Shown here: positions 44,268 through 51,552 of the stretch, one piece after another
Layout: every line of letters begins with the position of its first letter
How positions within the stretch are numbered: the stretch's first letter is position 1
NCBI RefSeq assembly: GCF_009690905.1
Contig: NZ_VOSW01000001.1
Span: forward strand, 277,620-341,619
DNA from: Paraburkholderia madseniana
GTDB lineage: Bacteria > Pseudomonadota > Gammaproteobacteria > Burkholderiales > Burkholderiaceae
DNA length: 64,000 nucleotides
Direction of reading: 5' to 3'
The notes under the pieces: model-generated
What the model saw: only the letters and a program-made list of their open reading frames with translations
Told to the model about the DNA's origin: nothing
The model's database searches: none
Translations under genes and position numbers: made by a program

Positions 44268-45137
44268 TTACTCACGCAAGTTCAATGCGCGCAAGAGCGC
44301 CTCGACCTGTCCAAAGGCGTCCTGTTGCCATTGCTCTGGCGTGCGATCACCCAGGATTTGAGAGTCTTCGACGAATCGCCGGACCGAGGTAGGTCCAAAA
44401 CCGTCGAGGACATCAAACTTTGCTGCGATATACCCGAACCCCACAGCACCGCTGGCGTGGTCGAGAAGCGGGTAACAGGCGTCTGCCAAGGCCTCCACGC
44501 CTCCCGGATAGTTTCGCACGCAGAAGTAGACGTCATAAGCGTCTTTTTGTTTGAGCCGTCCGTTCAGGGCATACCCCTTCATGGCCAGCAGGGCCGGGAT
44601 GGAACACACGGCGATTTCGACTTTGTTGGTACCACCGTTTGGCATCGGCCCTGAAATCGCCACCATTTGATAGAAACGCGTAGCGAGGTCGGCGCCGTCT
44701 GCGCGGTGGACCGCGAAGTTGTCAATCAGCGGCGGAATGTTCTTTTCAATGTCGGCCGGACGCGGCATAAGGAAGTCGACGATGACATCGATCGCCGGCC
44801 CTTCATCCGTTGGCGGGACCTGACGAACGAGCTGGAAGCGCCTGAGTCCGTCGCGTTGTTGATAACCGTGACCCATCAGCGCCGCGACGAGGGTGGCGTA
44901 TTCCTTATCGGCAAGAGCCTCGGCGTCCAGGCTCAAATCGACGTCAATCGTGCCGACGTGTCGCATCTCTTCGCTGTCGAGCAGCAACCAGGGCACCGCG
45001 CCACCAATCACCGCGAATTTGCCTCTAAAGCTGCCAAGCACCTGGCCAATCTCCACCAGAACGGATTTCACGGCATGGGTGGTGCGATCGTCGTAATCAG
45101 CCGCCGACTGCGGCTCCTGTGGAACTAATTCGGCCAT
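44268..45137 (-). CDS. abiEii: AbiEii-type nucleotidyltransferase toxin
   Basis: 289 residues. The nucleotidyltransferase signature is complete: FAVIGGAVPWLLL (Gly45-Gly46), then TIDVDLSL with Asp65 and Asp67 as metal ligands. The rest, with VEIAVCSIPALLAMKGYALNGRLKQKDAYDVYFCVRNYPGG, fits the AbiEii/DUF1814 family, in which a Lys-x-x-Asp-x-Tyr-Asp element follows. AbiEii toxins are GTP-binding nucleotidyltransferases that stop growth, and MenT relatives modify tRNA ends. ATG 45137 overlaps the end of the antitoxin gene by 13 bases, and AGGA-AAGGA precedes it. Antitoxin-first order agrees with type IV AbiE systems, which protect against phage. Confidence 0.88.
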   Translation of the reverse strand: MAELVPQEPQSAADYDDRTTHAVKSVLVEIGQVLGSFRGKFAVIGGAVPWLLLDSEEMRHVGTIDVDLSLDAEALADKEYATLVAALMGHGYQQRDGLRRFQLVRQVPPTDEGPAIDVIVDFLMPRPADIEKNIPPLIDNFAVHRADGADLATRFYQMVAISGPMPNGGTNKVEIAVCSIPALLAMKGYALNGRLKQKDAYDVYFCVRNYPGGVEALADACYPLLDHASGAVGFGYIAAKFDVLDGFGPTSVRRFVEDSQILGDRTPEQWQQDAFGQVEALLRALNLRE

Positions 45138-46189
45138 GTCATCCTTTCCTGACGTAGATATTGAGCGGCCTCTTCGCCGCGCTCACCGGCAATGCTCAGA
45201 TCAAGATAGGTCTGAACCGGGCTGGTACAGATGGCGCCGGGTGCCGGTTCGACGGTGTCCGACAGCACGCCTTCGTCTTTAGGGAGCATGATCATAACGT
45301 TCTCTCCCTTCGCTGAAGGCTCCAGTTTCAGAGCCGTCTTGAGCTTCTCCAGCCCTGCGTGGCTTGCATAGAAGTAGTGGGTACTGGTTCGCGCATAGGG
45401 CGCCAACCACTTGGCAGCGGAAAATGAAGCGAAGGCCGCCCAAAGATCCTTCTCGCCATTCCCACTCAGCACGTTGCGCGCGGCATCCTCAAGGGCACTT
45501 CCGTGCAGTGTCGTGTAGAAACGCTTGTGCTCGCCGGCTGGCGCTTCATAGCTATCACGCCATGCGTCCAGCAAGAGGTCGGGTTGGGACAAGTAAAGTC
45601 CATCGCTGCTCGCCGTGGCCCATTCACGATCCAGCAATCCTGTGCGCACATTGCTGACGTGGCCCAGACTGACGCCCGAGGCTTGCGCAAGCTCAGCAAC
45701 GCGCCAGATACGCGCGGGCTCGCGCAACATCACTCGAAGCACTTGCGCCGACCGAGGCCTGAACAGGGACTTGAGCTCGCGGCGTTCAACGACAGGCTTG
45801 ACGGAAACTTGACGGTCAATGAAGACACTCCCGAAGGAAATCCGCGCATTGCCCTCCAAGTCGAGATAGCCCACATGGTTTTGTTGACAGACATCCCTCG
45901 TCGCCGGCGAGAAATAGGGGGCAATAAGAATCGGCACAACCTCTGGTCCGCCCCGGGTTACTTCCTCACGCATCTTCAGTAAGGCGTGGTTGACATATCG
46001 CGGCTGCCCGCTGGGCAGGATGTCGCAGAACAATTGATAGGGCTGCTCTGCCGTTTGCAGGTGCACGATGAGGTCGACTTCCTGACTGGCGAGCGGGCGC
46101 TCCCATTGCACGTCACGGATGCCGATGACGGGTATTTGCGAGAGCAAGCTCTCCAAGGCCTCACGACCCTGAAGTTCGGTCCTGTTCAT
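45125..46189 (-). CDS. abiEi: AbiEi-type antitoxin and transcriptional repressor
   Basis: 354 residues from ATG 46189. The N-terminal 130 residues resemble a nuclease-like fold (EVDLIVHLQTAEQPYQLFCDILPSGQPRYVNHAL, then QNHVGYLDLEGNARI), followed by a winged helix (RSAQVLRVMLREPARIWRVAELAQASGVSLGHVSNVRTGLLDREW) and a C-terminal domain ending in AAQYLRQERMTW. This is the layout of long AbiEi-like proteins. An ATG seven codons upstream (46210) lies within the operator; the predicted promoter would leave it almost leaderless, so 46189 is preferred. It should repress its own operon at the repeats described at 46202-46307 and counteract AbiEii. Confidence 0.82.
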   Translation of the reverse strand: MNRTELQGREALESLLSQIPVIGIRDVQWERPLASQEVDLIVHLQTAEQPYQLFCDILPSGQPRYVNHALLKMREEVTRGGPEVVPILIAPYFSPATRDVCQQNHVGYLDLEGNARISFGSVFIDRQVSVKPVVERRELKSLFRPRSAQVLRVMLREPARIWRVAELAQASGVSLGHVSNVRTGLLDREWATASSDGLYLSQPDLLLDAWRDSYEAPAGEHKRFYTTLHGSALEDAARNVLSGNGEKDLWAAFASFSAAKWLAPYARTSTHYFYASHAGLEKLKTALKLEPSAKGENVMIMLPKDEGVLSDTVEPAPGAICTSPVQTYLDLSIAGERGEEAAQYLRQERMTWPN

Positions 46190-46665
46190 CAATTTGTCCA
46201 CTTTCAGCATTTGTTGAAATTAGCCTAAATACTGAAATTTGGCAAATTTTTCAGTAAAATCACCATTTTCAGCAAATGTTGAAATTAATTGTTTTACTGA
46301 AAATTTGTGCAAGCATTTGCCTGGCGGCTTTCAGCCCCGCCAACACAACCGCTGGGTCACAGGCTTTCTCGCTCATGAGTTCGCTGCGCCGGATTCACGC
46401 CCCATCCTTGGCCGATTCTTGCTGCCTTTCAATTTAACAGCCCATAGATAGGCTGTTAAGCCGCTTAGTGGCCCATATGAGGGATGTTAGACGCATCTTC
46501 TAACGCGCCACGATCGAACGCCAAGGAGCGCAAGAGCAACCTACGTCTGCGACCCTTGAACGACTGCCATCCAGTCGCTGATTCGGCCAAAAAGCACTTA
46601 TAAGAAGCACATAAGCAATCCATCGCCTTATCGCGCTACATTTAGGAGGCACAAGGAGTTGCCTC
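46190..46665. other. Shared promoter region of the abiE and hipA-like operons
   Basis: 476 bases between two divergent toxin-antitoxin operons. The left 110 bases are AT-rich and hold the abiE repeats. TTAACAGCC (46434-46442) and GGCTGTTAA (46451-46459) form a perfect 9-base inverted repeat with an 8-base spacer nearer hipA and could be its operator. AAGGAG at 46653-46658 is the hipA ribosome site. No further gene is seen. Confidence 0.6.
46202..46307 (-). promoter_or_regulatory. abiE promoter with paired operator repeats
   Basis: A 21-base element (TTTCA-GCA-NN-TGT-TGAAA core) occurs at 46202-46222 and again at 46267-46287, differing at two positions. Between and beyond them a second motif, TACTGAAA followed by TTTG, appears at 46230-46241, inverted at 46243-46259, and at 46292-46307. 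On the minus strand TTGCCA (46245-46240) and TAATTT (46222-46217) with a 17-base spacer form a promoter, and the proximal operator covers its -10. This is a strong case for autorepression by AbiEi. Confidence 0.75.
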
Positions 46666-47637
46666 ATGGATTGCACCCTGCAGATATTTCTGGACGATCG
46701 CTGGGTTGACTGCGCGCAGATCGAGCTTAACGGCGGCCTTTGCCTGACCATCGACGACGTCGCCGTGCGAAGCGCAGAATTCAAGGAAATGATGTCCGCG
46801 CACGGGATGCTGGGCACCGGCACCACGGGGGTTCAGGGCGCGGCGCCGAAATACCTGCTAACCCGGGACCGCGCGGGCCTGCTGCGTGGTGATGCCATCC
46901 TGCCTGATGCCGATGCCACGCAGCACTTGATCGCGAAACTGCCGCGCGGGAATAGCGCGGCCGACGACAAGGTCCTGCGCAATGAAGCAGCGTACATGCG
47001 GGTGGCTGCCGCGCTGGGTATCCGCACGCACGCGGATTTGCCGACCCTTCACGGAGACGTTCTGCTGGTTCCGCGCTTCGACCGGATCGCGCGCGACGGG
47101 AAAGTCGTGCGCCTCCATCAGGAAAGCGTGGCATCCATTCTGGGGTTACCCGGTTTTGACCAGCGACCGAGCCTCTTCGAGGTCGTGGCCGGAATCCGCA
47201 AAGTTGTGAGCGATCCAGCAGCCGAAACGCTCGAATTCATCAAGCGGGACGTACTCAATCTGGCGATGCGCAACACGGACAATCACGCGCGCAATACGGC
47301 TGTGCAACTGGTCGAAGGCAGAGTTCAGCTCACGCCCCTGTTTGACTTCGCGCCGATGTACCTCGATCCCGAGTTGATCCCACGTGCATTGAGGTGGTAT
47401 CGCCCGAACACCCGGGCTGAGCTGATGGACTGGACCGACGTGCTCGCGGCGTTGCCTGTACCTGACCACGAACGCCGAATGCTCGCCGCGGAGTTGAGCC
47501 GGTTTGCCGTACAGATCGAACGCCTGCCCGACACGATGGCAGCGCGGGGGGTCGATCACGACATCATCGAGTTCCTGACGCAGTACATCGATACACAGGC
47601 CCGACAACTGAAAGCTCTTCAACCCTTAGAGGCCTAG
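46666..47637 (+). CDS. Short HipA-family kinase-type toxin
   Basis: 323 residues, against about 440 for E. coli HipA. The kinase core is present: the GVQGAAPKYLLTRD loop near 53-66, KLPRGN, NEAAYMRVAAALGI, the catalytic NTDNHARN (Asp205) and the metal-binding DFAP (Asp227). The N-terminal subdomain is almost missing: the first 22 residues (MDCTLQIFLDDRWVDCAQIELN) look like a HipA start, then the text jumps to kinase sequence. An internal in-frame deletion of about 100 residues relative to longer relatives is a fair inference. AAGGAG lies 7 bases before ATG 46666. It precedes its HTH partner, the reverse of hipBA order. HipA kinases phosphorylate tRNA synthetases; activity here is not assured. 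Confidence 0.82.
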   Translation: MDCTLQIFLDDRWVDCAQIELNGGLCLTIDDVAVRSAEFKEMMSAHGMLGTGTTGVQGAAPKYLLTRDRAGLLRGDAILPDADATQHLIAKLPRGNSAADDKVLRNEAAYMRVAAALGIRTHADLPTLHGDVLLVPRFDRIARDGKVVRLHQESVASILGLPGFDQRPSLFEVVAGIRKVVSDPAAETLEFIKRDVLNLAMRNTDNHARNTAVQLVEGRVQLTPLFDFAPMYLDPELIPRALRWYRPNTRAELMDWTDVLAALPVPDHERRMLAAELSRFAVQIERLPDTMAARGVDHDIIEFLTQYIDTQARQLKALQPLEA

Positions 47638-47638
47638 C

Positions 47639-47953
47639 ATGCCCCGTCGGATTCGCCCCACCCGTGAAGAGCAGAACGCCCTGCGCCGCGCTTTCTACGA
47701 AAGGATCGCCCGGGGCGACATGACCATTCCTGAGGCCATGAAAGCGATGCGCAAGATGACGGGCCTGACCCAGGCGGAATTCGCCGCGCACCGAGGCGTC
47801 AGCCGCCGAGTCATCCAGGACATCGAGCGCGGGACCGGGAATCCGACCGTCGACTCGCTCAATAGCGTTGCGAAGCTTTTCGGCCTGCAGGTCGGATTTG
47901 TCCCAATCAGGCGAAACGAACCCGCTTCACCGACCTCAATTAGCGGCCTATGA
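47639..47953 (+). CDS. XRE-family HTH antitoxin partner of the HipA-like kinase
   Basis: 104 residues, starting one base after the kinase stop. The N-terminal 35 residues are basic and charged (RRIRPTREEQNALRRAFYERIARGDMTIPEAMKAMRKMTG). The HTH is at about 38-90: LTQAEFAAHRGVSRRVIQDIERGTGNPTVDSLNSVAKLFGLQVGFV. It should bind the promoter and neutralise the kinase. The toxin-first order with near-zero spacing suggests translational coupling. The gene ends 4 bases before the convergent prfC stop. Confidence 0.85.
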   Translation: MPRRIRPTREEQNALRRAFYERIARGDMTIPEAMKAMRKMTGLTQAEFAAHRGVSRRVIQDIERGTGNPTVDSLNSVAKLFGLQVGFVPIRRNEPASPTSISGL

Positions 47954-47957
47954 CGGC

Positions 47958-49559
47958 TTACATCGCCTTCTTGAACGGCGCGCCCGAATGCTCGCGCAGT
48001 TCATTAAAGACAATCTTCGGCCAGGCCTTCTGCGCGACTTCGATTTCCGACACATGCGATGCCAGATACGTCGGCGCATCCGATGCATCGAGCGCGATCC
48101 GCGCCGCGTACGAATCCGTGAAACGACGCAATTCAGCCGCATCGTCACACGTCACCCAACGCGACATGCGATACCGCGCCGGCGCCATCCGCACGTCGAC
48201 CTTGTATTCCGTCGACAAGCGGTGCGACACCACTTCGAACTGCAGTTGACCCACCGCGCCAAGAATGATCAAACCGCCGACTTCCGGACGGAACACCTGA
48301 ATCGCGCCTTCCTCGCCGAGCTGCTTCAGCGCTTCGCCGAGTTGCTTCGCGCGCATCGGGTCCACCACTTCCACCGTCTGGAAAATTTCCGGCGCGAAGA
48401 ACGGCAGGCCAACGAACTGCAACAGTTCGCCTTCGGTCAACGTATCGCCGAGGCTCAGGGTGCCGTGATTCGGGATACCGATGATGTCGCCCGGATACGC
48501 CTCGCTGACCGTCTCACGACGCTGCGACAGGAACGTCACCACGTTATTCGCGCGGAACGTCTTGTTCGTGCGCGTCACCTTCACGGCCATGCCGCGTTCG
48601 AAATGCCCCGAACACACGCGAATGAACGCCACGCGGTCGCGGTGCGCCAGGTCCATGTTCGCCTGCACCTTGAACACCACGCCGGTGAACTTCGGCTCGT
48701 CCGGCATCACCGGACGTTGCACGGTCATGCGCATCGACGGCGGCGGTGCAAGGTCGACCAGCGCGTCGAGAATTTCCTTCACGCCGAAGTTATTGATCGC
48801 CGAGCCGAACAGCACCGGCGATTGCTGACCCGCGAGGAACTGCTCGCGATCGAAATCAGGCGACGCGCCTGTGATCAGGTCGATTTCTTCTTTCGCCTTG
48901 ACCCAGCTATGGCCAAAGCGGCGTTCGCCTTCTTCGTCGCTGAGCGCTTGCAGCGTTTCGACCGCACCGCCCGCCTTATCCTGCCCAGCGCGGAACAGGC
49001 GCACCTGGTCGTGCTGAATGTCGTAGACGCCCTGGAATTCCTTGCCCATGCCGATCGGCCAGGTGAACGGCACGGCCGCCACACCCAGATGCTGCTCGAT
49101 TTCGTCGAGCAGTTCGAGTGGCTCGCGCACTTCGCGGTCGAGCTTGTTGATGAAGGTAACGATCGGCGTCTTGCGGCTGCGGCAGACCTCGAGCAGCTTC
49201 AGCGTTTGCGCTTCGACGCCGTTGGCGCCGTCGATCACCATCACGGCGGCGTCGACCGCCGTCAGCACACGGTAGGTATCTTCAGAGAAGTCCTCGTGGC
49301 CCGGGGTGTCGAGCAGGTTGATGACGGCGTCGCCGTACTCGAACTGCATGACTGAACTGGCGACAGAAATGCCGCGCTGCTTTTCGATCTCCATCCAGTC
49401 CGAAGTCGCATAGCGATTGCTCTTGCGGCCCTTCACGGTACCGGCGATCTGAATCGCGCCCGAGAACAGCAGCAGCTTCTCAGTAAGCGTGGTTTTGCCC
49501 GCGTCCGGGTGGGAAATGACCGCGAACGTGCGGCGGCGTTTGAGTTCGGAGACTGACAT
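47958..49559 (-). CDS. prfC: Peptide chain release factor 3
   Basis: 533 residues, full length. RF3 is the GTPase that removes RF1 and RF2 from the ribosome after termination. GTPase motifs are intact: G1 SHPDAGKTTLTEK, G3 DTPGHEDFSEDTYR, G4 NKLD. Later text (NHGTLSLGDTLTEGE, FAPEIFQTVEVVDPMRAKQLGEALKQLGEEGAIQVF) is typical. ATG 49559 has no obvious ribosome site. It is a core gene standing between a toxin-antitoxin patch and the pilus operon, and its intact state suggests that the accessory patches inserted around it. Confidence 0.97.
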   Translation of the reverse strand: MSVSELKRRRTFAVISHPDAGKTTLTEKLLLFSGAIQIAGTVKGRKSNRYATSDWMEIEKQRGISVASSVMQFEYGDAVINLLDTPGHEDFSEDTYRVLTAVDAAVMVIDGANGVEAQTLKLLEVCRSRKTPIVTFINKLDREVREPLELLDEIEQHLGVAAVPFTWPIGMGKEFQGVYDIQHDQVRLFRAGQDKAGGAVETLQALSDEEGERRFGHSWVKAKEEIDLITGASPDFDREQFLAGQQSPVLFGSAINNFGVKEILDALVDLAPPPSMRMTVQRPVMPDEPKFTGVVFKVQANMDLAHRDRVAFIRVCSGHFERGMAVKVTRTNKTFRANNVVTFLSQRRETVSEAYPGDIIGIPNHGTLSLGDTLTEGELLQFVGLPFFAPEIFQTVEVVDPMRAKQLGEALKQLGEEGAIQVFRPEVGGLIILGAVGQLQFEVVSHRLSTEYKVDVRMAPARYRMSRWVTCDDAAELRRFTDSYAARIALDASDAPTYLASHVSEIEVAQKAWPKIVFNELREHSGAPFKKAM

Positions 49560-49878
49560 CGGGTCTGGCGGTCACGGATAGAGGTTCGAGCGGTCTTCAG
49601 AAGCTTGTAGCCCCTGGTCTGCCATGTCTGGCGCGGCGGCGCCGAACTGCGGGAGCCGGTCTGAGACCCGCTTCACGCGGCAACTCCGCTGCGTCGCAAC
49701 CAGGTTACGAACGAGCGTTTGGAAATACGGGAATTGCCGGCACAGAACAGCGCAGGGAACGAATGATACACGTCATGGGGGCGGACGTATCGGAAATGGG
49801 GATTGGGGGGCAGATGCGGCACTTGAACGGGGCTCCCTGCCAAGTGCTTCTGGCGAACAGCGGGCCGCTTGCGCAGCA
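49560..49878. other. Upstream region of prfC
   Basis: 319 bases between the prfC start and the broken pilin-like gene, both on the minus strand. No gene is seen; the prfC promoter should lie here but none is clear. Confidence 0.45.
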
Positions 49879-50423
49879 CTATTGATAGGCCATGGTGAAA
49901 GTGGCCACACCCTTTATTGTGCCCGGAGTCAAAGGCACGGTCGTTCGTATGTATAGGGCAGTCAGTCGAATATTCATCGTACCGCCTGCCGCCATGCCTG
50001 CCGACCATTGATTCATTTTTCCCGCAACAGGGGAGTCGGGGCCATAGGCAATCGGCGTCGTTCCATTGAGAATCTGCAAACCAACGCCCTTCGCGGTTGA
50101 GTCTGGCGTCAGGCTCAACGTGCTCGACGTGTTGGAAACGTTCGACGCATCGTTAGCGTCACATAAACCTTGGCCCCGGAAGGGCAGTTGACGCCAAGGT
50201 TGAACAAAGTTGCCCCAGCCGGTCCAAAGGCTAGACTGCTTGGAGACACGGTAGGCAGCGGCTGCGTAACAGAAGGTGTAGTCACACTGCAACTGCGCGG
50301 GACTATCGTCGCCATCACCGCAAGCGGGGGCCGCACTACCATCCGTAAGCCGAGTGACTCACTCTTCAGCATTACCACCGAACTAAGCGGAGGCGCGGCT
50401 TGCCTTGATATCTCGTCACCCAT
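49879..50423 (-). pseudogene. Frameshifted, truncated duplicate of the Csu tip adhesin
   Basis: Two overlapping frames together encode one spore-coat-U domain. The first, from ATG 50423, runs SCSVTTPSVTQPLPTVSPSSLAFG to GAKVYVTLT; the second continues DANDASNVSNTSSTLSLTPDSTAKGVGLQILNG to the typical end ATFTMAYQ. The break is near 50155. Compared with the intact neighbour (GAKVLITLTDSVDTANRS), ten bases are missing, which changes frame. A repeat of GACGCT at that point would explain the loss by slippage. Only the second domain of the neighbour's two-domain layout is present, so this is a 3'-end duplication that has decayed. The ATG overlaps the neighbour's stop (TAATG). Confidence 0.8.
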
Positions 50424-51547
50424 TACTGATACGACATCGTGAACGTAGCAAGCGCATTGACCGTCCCCGGTAAGAGCGCACCTGTTCTGATGTAGCGCGC
50501 GGTCAGCGGCACATCTAATGCTCCATCTGGCGAACTACCAATCGTCCATTGGTTCGTATTGCCAACCGTGTCAGAGTCTGGGCCGAACGAAACCGGTGAG
50601 TTGCCATTTAAAATCTGCACCCCAACGCCTTTCGCCGTCGAACCCGCCTTTAGCTGAAGGGTATTGCTTCGGTTCGCCGTATCCACGCTGTCCGTAAGCG
50701 TGATCAACACCTTCGCCCCGGAGCTGCAACTAAACGACAGCGAGAACTGCTCCGCCCCTGCGGTTGAACCGACGCCGGATGACAGCCGGCTGATGCCGAT
50801 CGAGGGAAGTGTAACTGGAACAGCCGGCCGGCTAACGGAGCAGGCAGGATGGACGAATGTACCCGTTGCGCTCCCCGAAAAAAGGTCACCCTTAGACCAA
50901 GAGGTATCTTGATCAGACGACGTATAGACGATTGAGATCAATGGAGAAGTCGACAGCGTCGACGTTCCAAAACCTATCGCTCCTGTGACCACAAGCGTGG
51001 GTGTTACAGTAATGTTGGCGGTCTGGACTGGTCCGCCTATCGGTCCCTCGAAGAAGCAGCCAATCTTCACCTTACCGTCTTGCATCACCACGTCTTTCAC
51101 GTTGCAATCAGATGAATTAAACGTGTATCGAACTCCGATACCAGCAATGTTGGTTTTGTAAAGGTCGTTGTATCCGGTAGCAAGCGATGCCTTTGTACTG
51201 AGATTTGCGTAATTCGTCGCGGCAGTAACGTTGTTAACTCGATTCGTAAAATGGCATTTCATCTGGAAGGTGCTGGAAGAAATGGTACCCAATGTCGTAC
51301 CAGGCACCGTACTCACGGGTAAAGCAATATTTCCGGCCGCAATTGCCAAGTCGATATTCGCAACTTCGCAGGCAATGTTTGCGTGTGCTGATACCGAGAT
51401 CAGGCCACCGAACAGTATCAGCGCAAATCGCACGAAGAGTCGCGTCAGCGAATGCCCCAAATGGAGTTCGCCAGCGTCGGCTTCAAAACGCCCAACATCG
51501 ATATTGGTTGAGCCGATTCCGCTCATACTCAAGTCTGCTTTAAACAT
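50423..51547 (-). CDS. Csu-type pilus tip adhesin, two spore-coat-U domains
   Basis: 374 residues from ATG 51547 (AAAGGTG 8 bases upstream). A hydrophobic segment at about 35-55 ending in SVSAHA is the signal peptide, preceded by an unusually long polar leader of about 30 residues. Domain 1 (about 57-205) begins IACEVANIDLAIA and domain 2 (about 230-374) begins PACSVSRPAVPVTLPSIGISRL, each ending in the strand typical of spore-coat-U pilins (ATFTMSYQ). In Csu systems the two-domain subunit (CsuE) caps the pilus and binds surfaces through hydrophobic loops. It lies 5 bases after the usher gene. Confidence 0.85.
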   Translation of the reverse strand: MFKADLSMSGIGSTNIDVGRFEADAGELHLGHSLTRLFVRFALILFGGLISVSAHANIACEVANIDLAIAAGNIALPVSTVPGTTLGTISSSTFQMKCHFTNRVNNVTAATNYANLSTKASLATGYNDLYKTNIAGIGVRYTFNSSDCNVKDVVMQDGKVKIGCFFEGPIGGPVQTANITVTPTLVVTGAIGFGTSTLSTSPLISIVYTSSDQDTSWSKGDLFSGSATGTFVHPACSVSRPAVPVTLPSIGISRLSSGVGSTAGAEQFSLSFSCSSGAKVLITLTDSVDTANRSNTLQLKAGSTAKGVGVQILNGNSPVSFGPDSDTVGNTNQWTIGSSPDGALDVPLTARYIRTGALLPGTVNALATFTMSYQ

Positions 51548-51552
51548 TGTAT

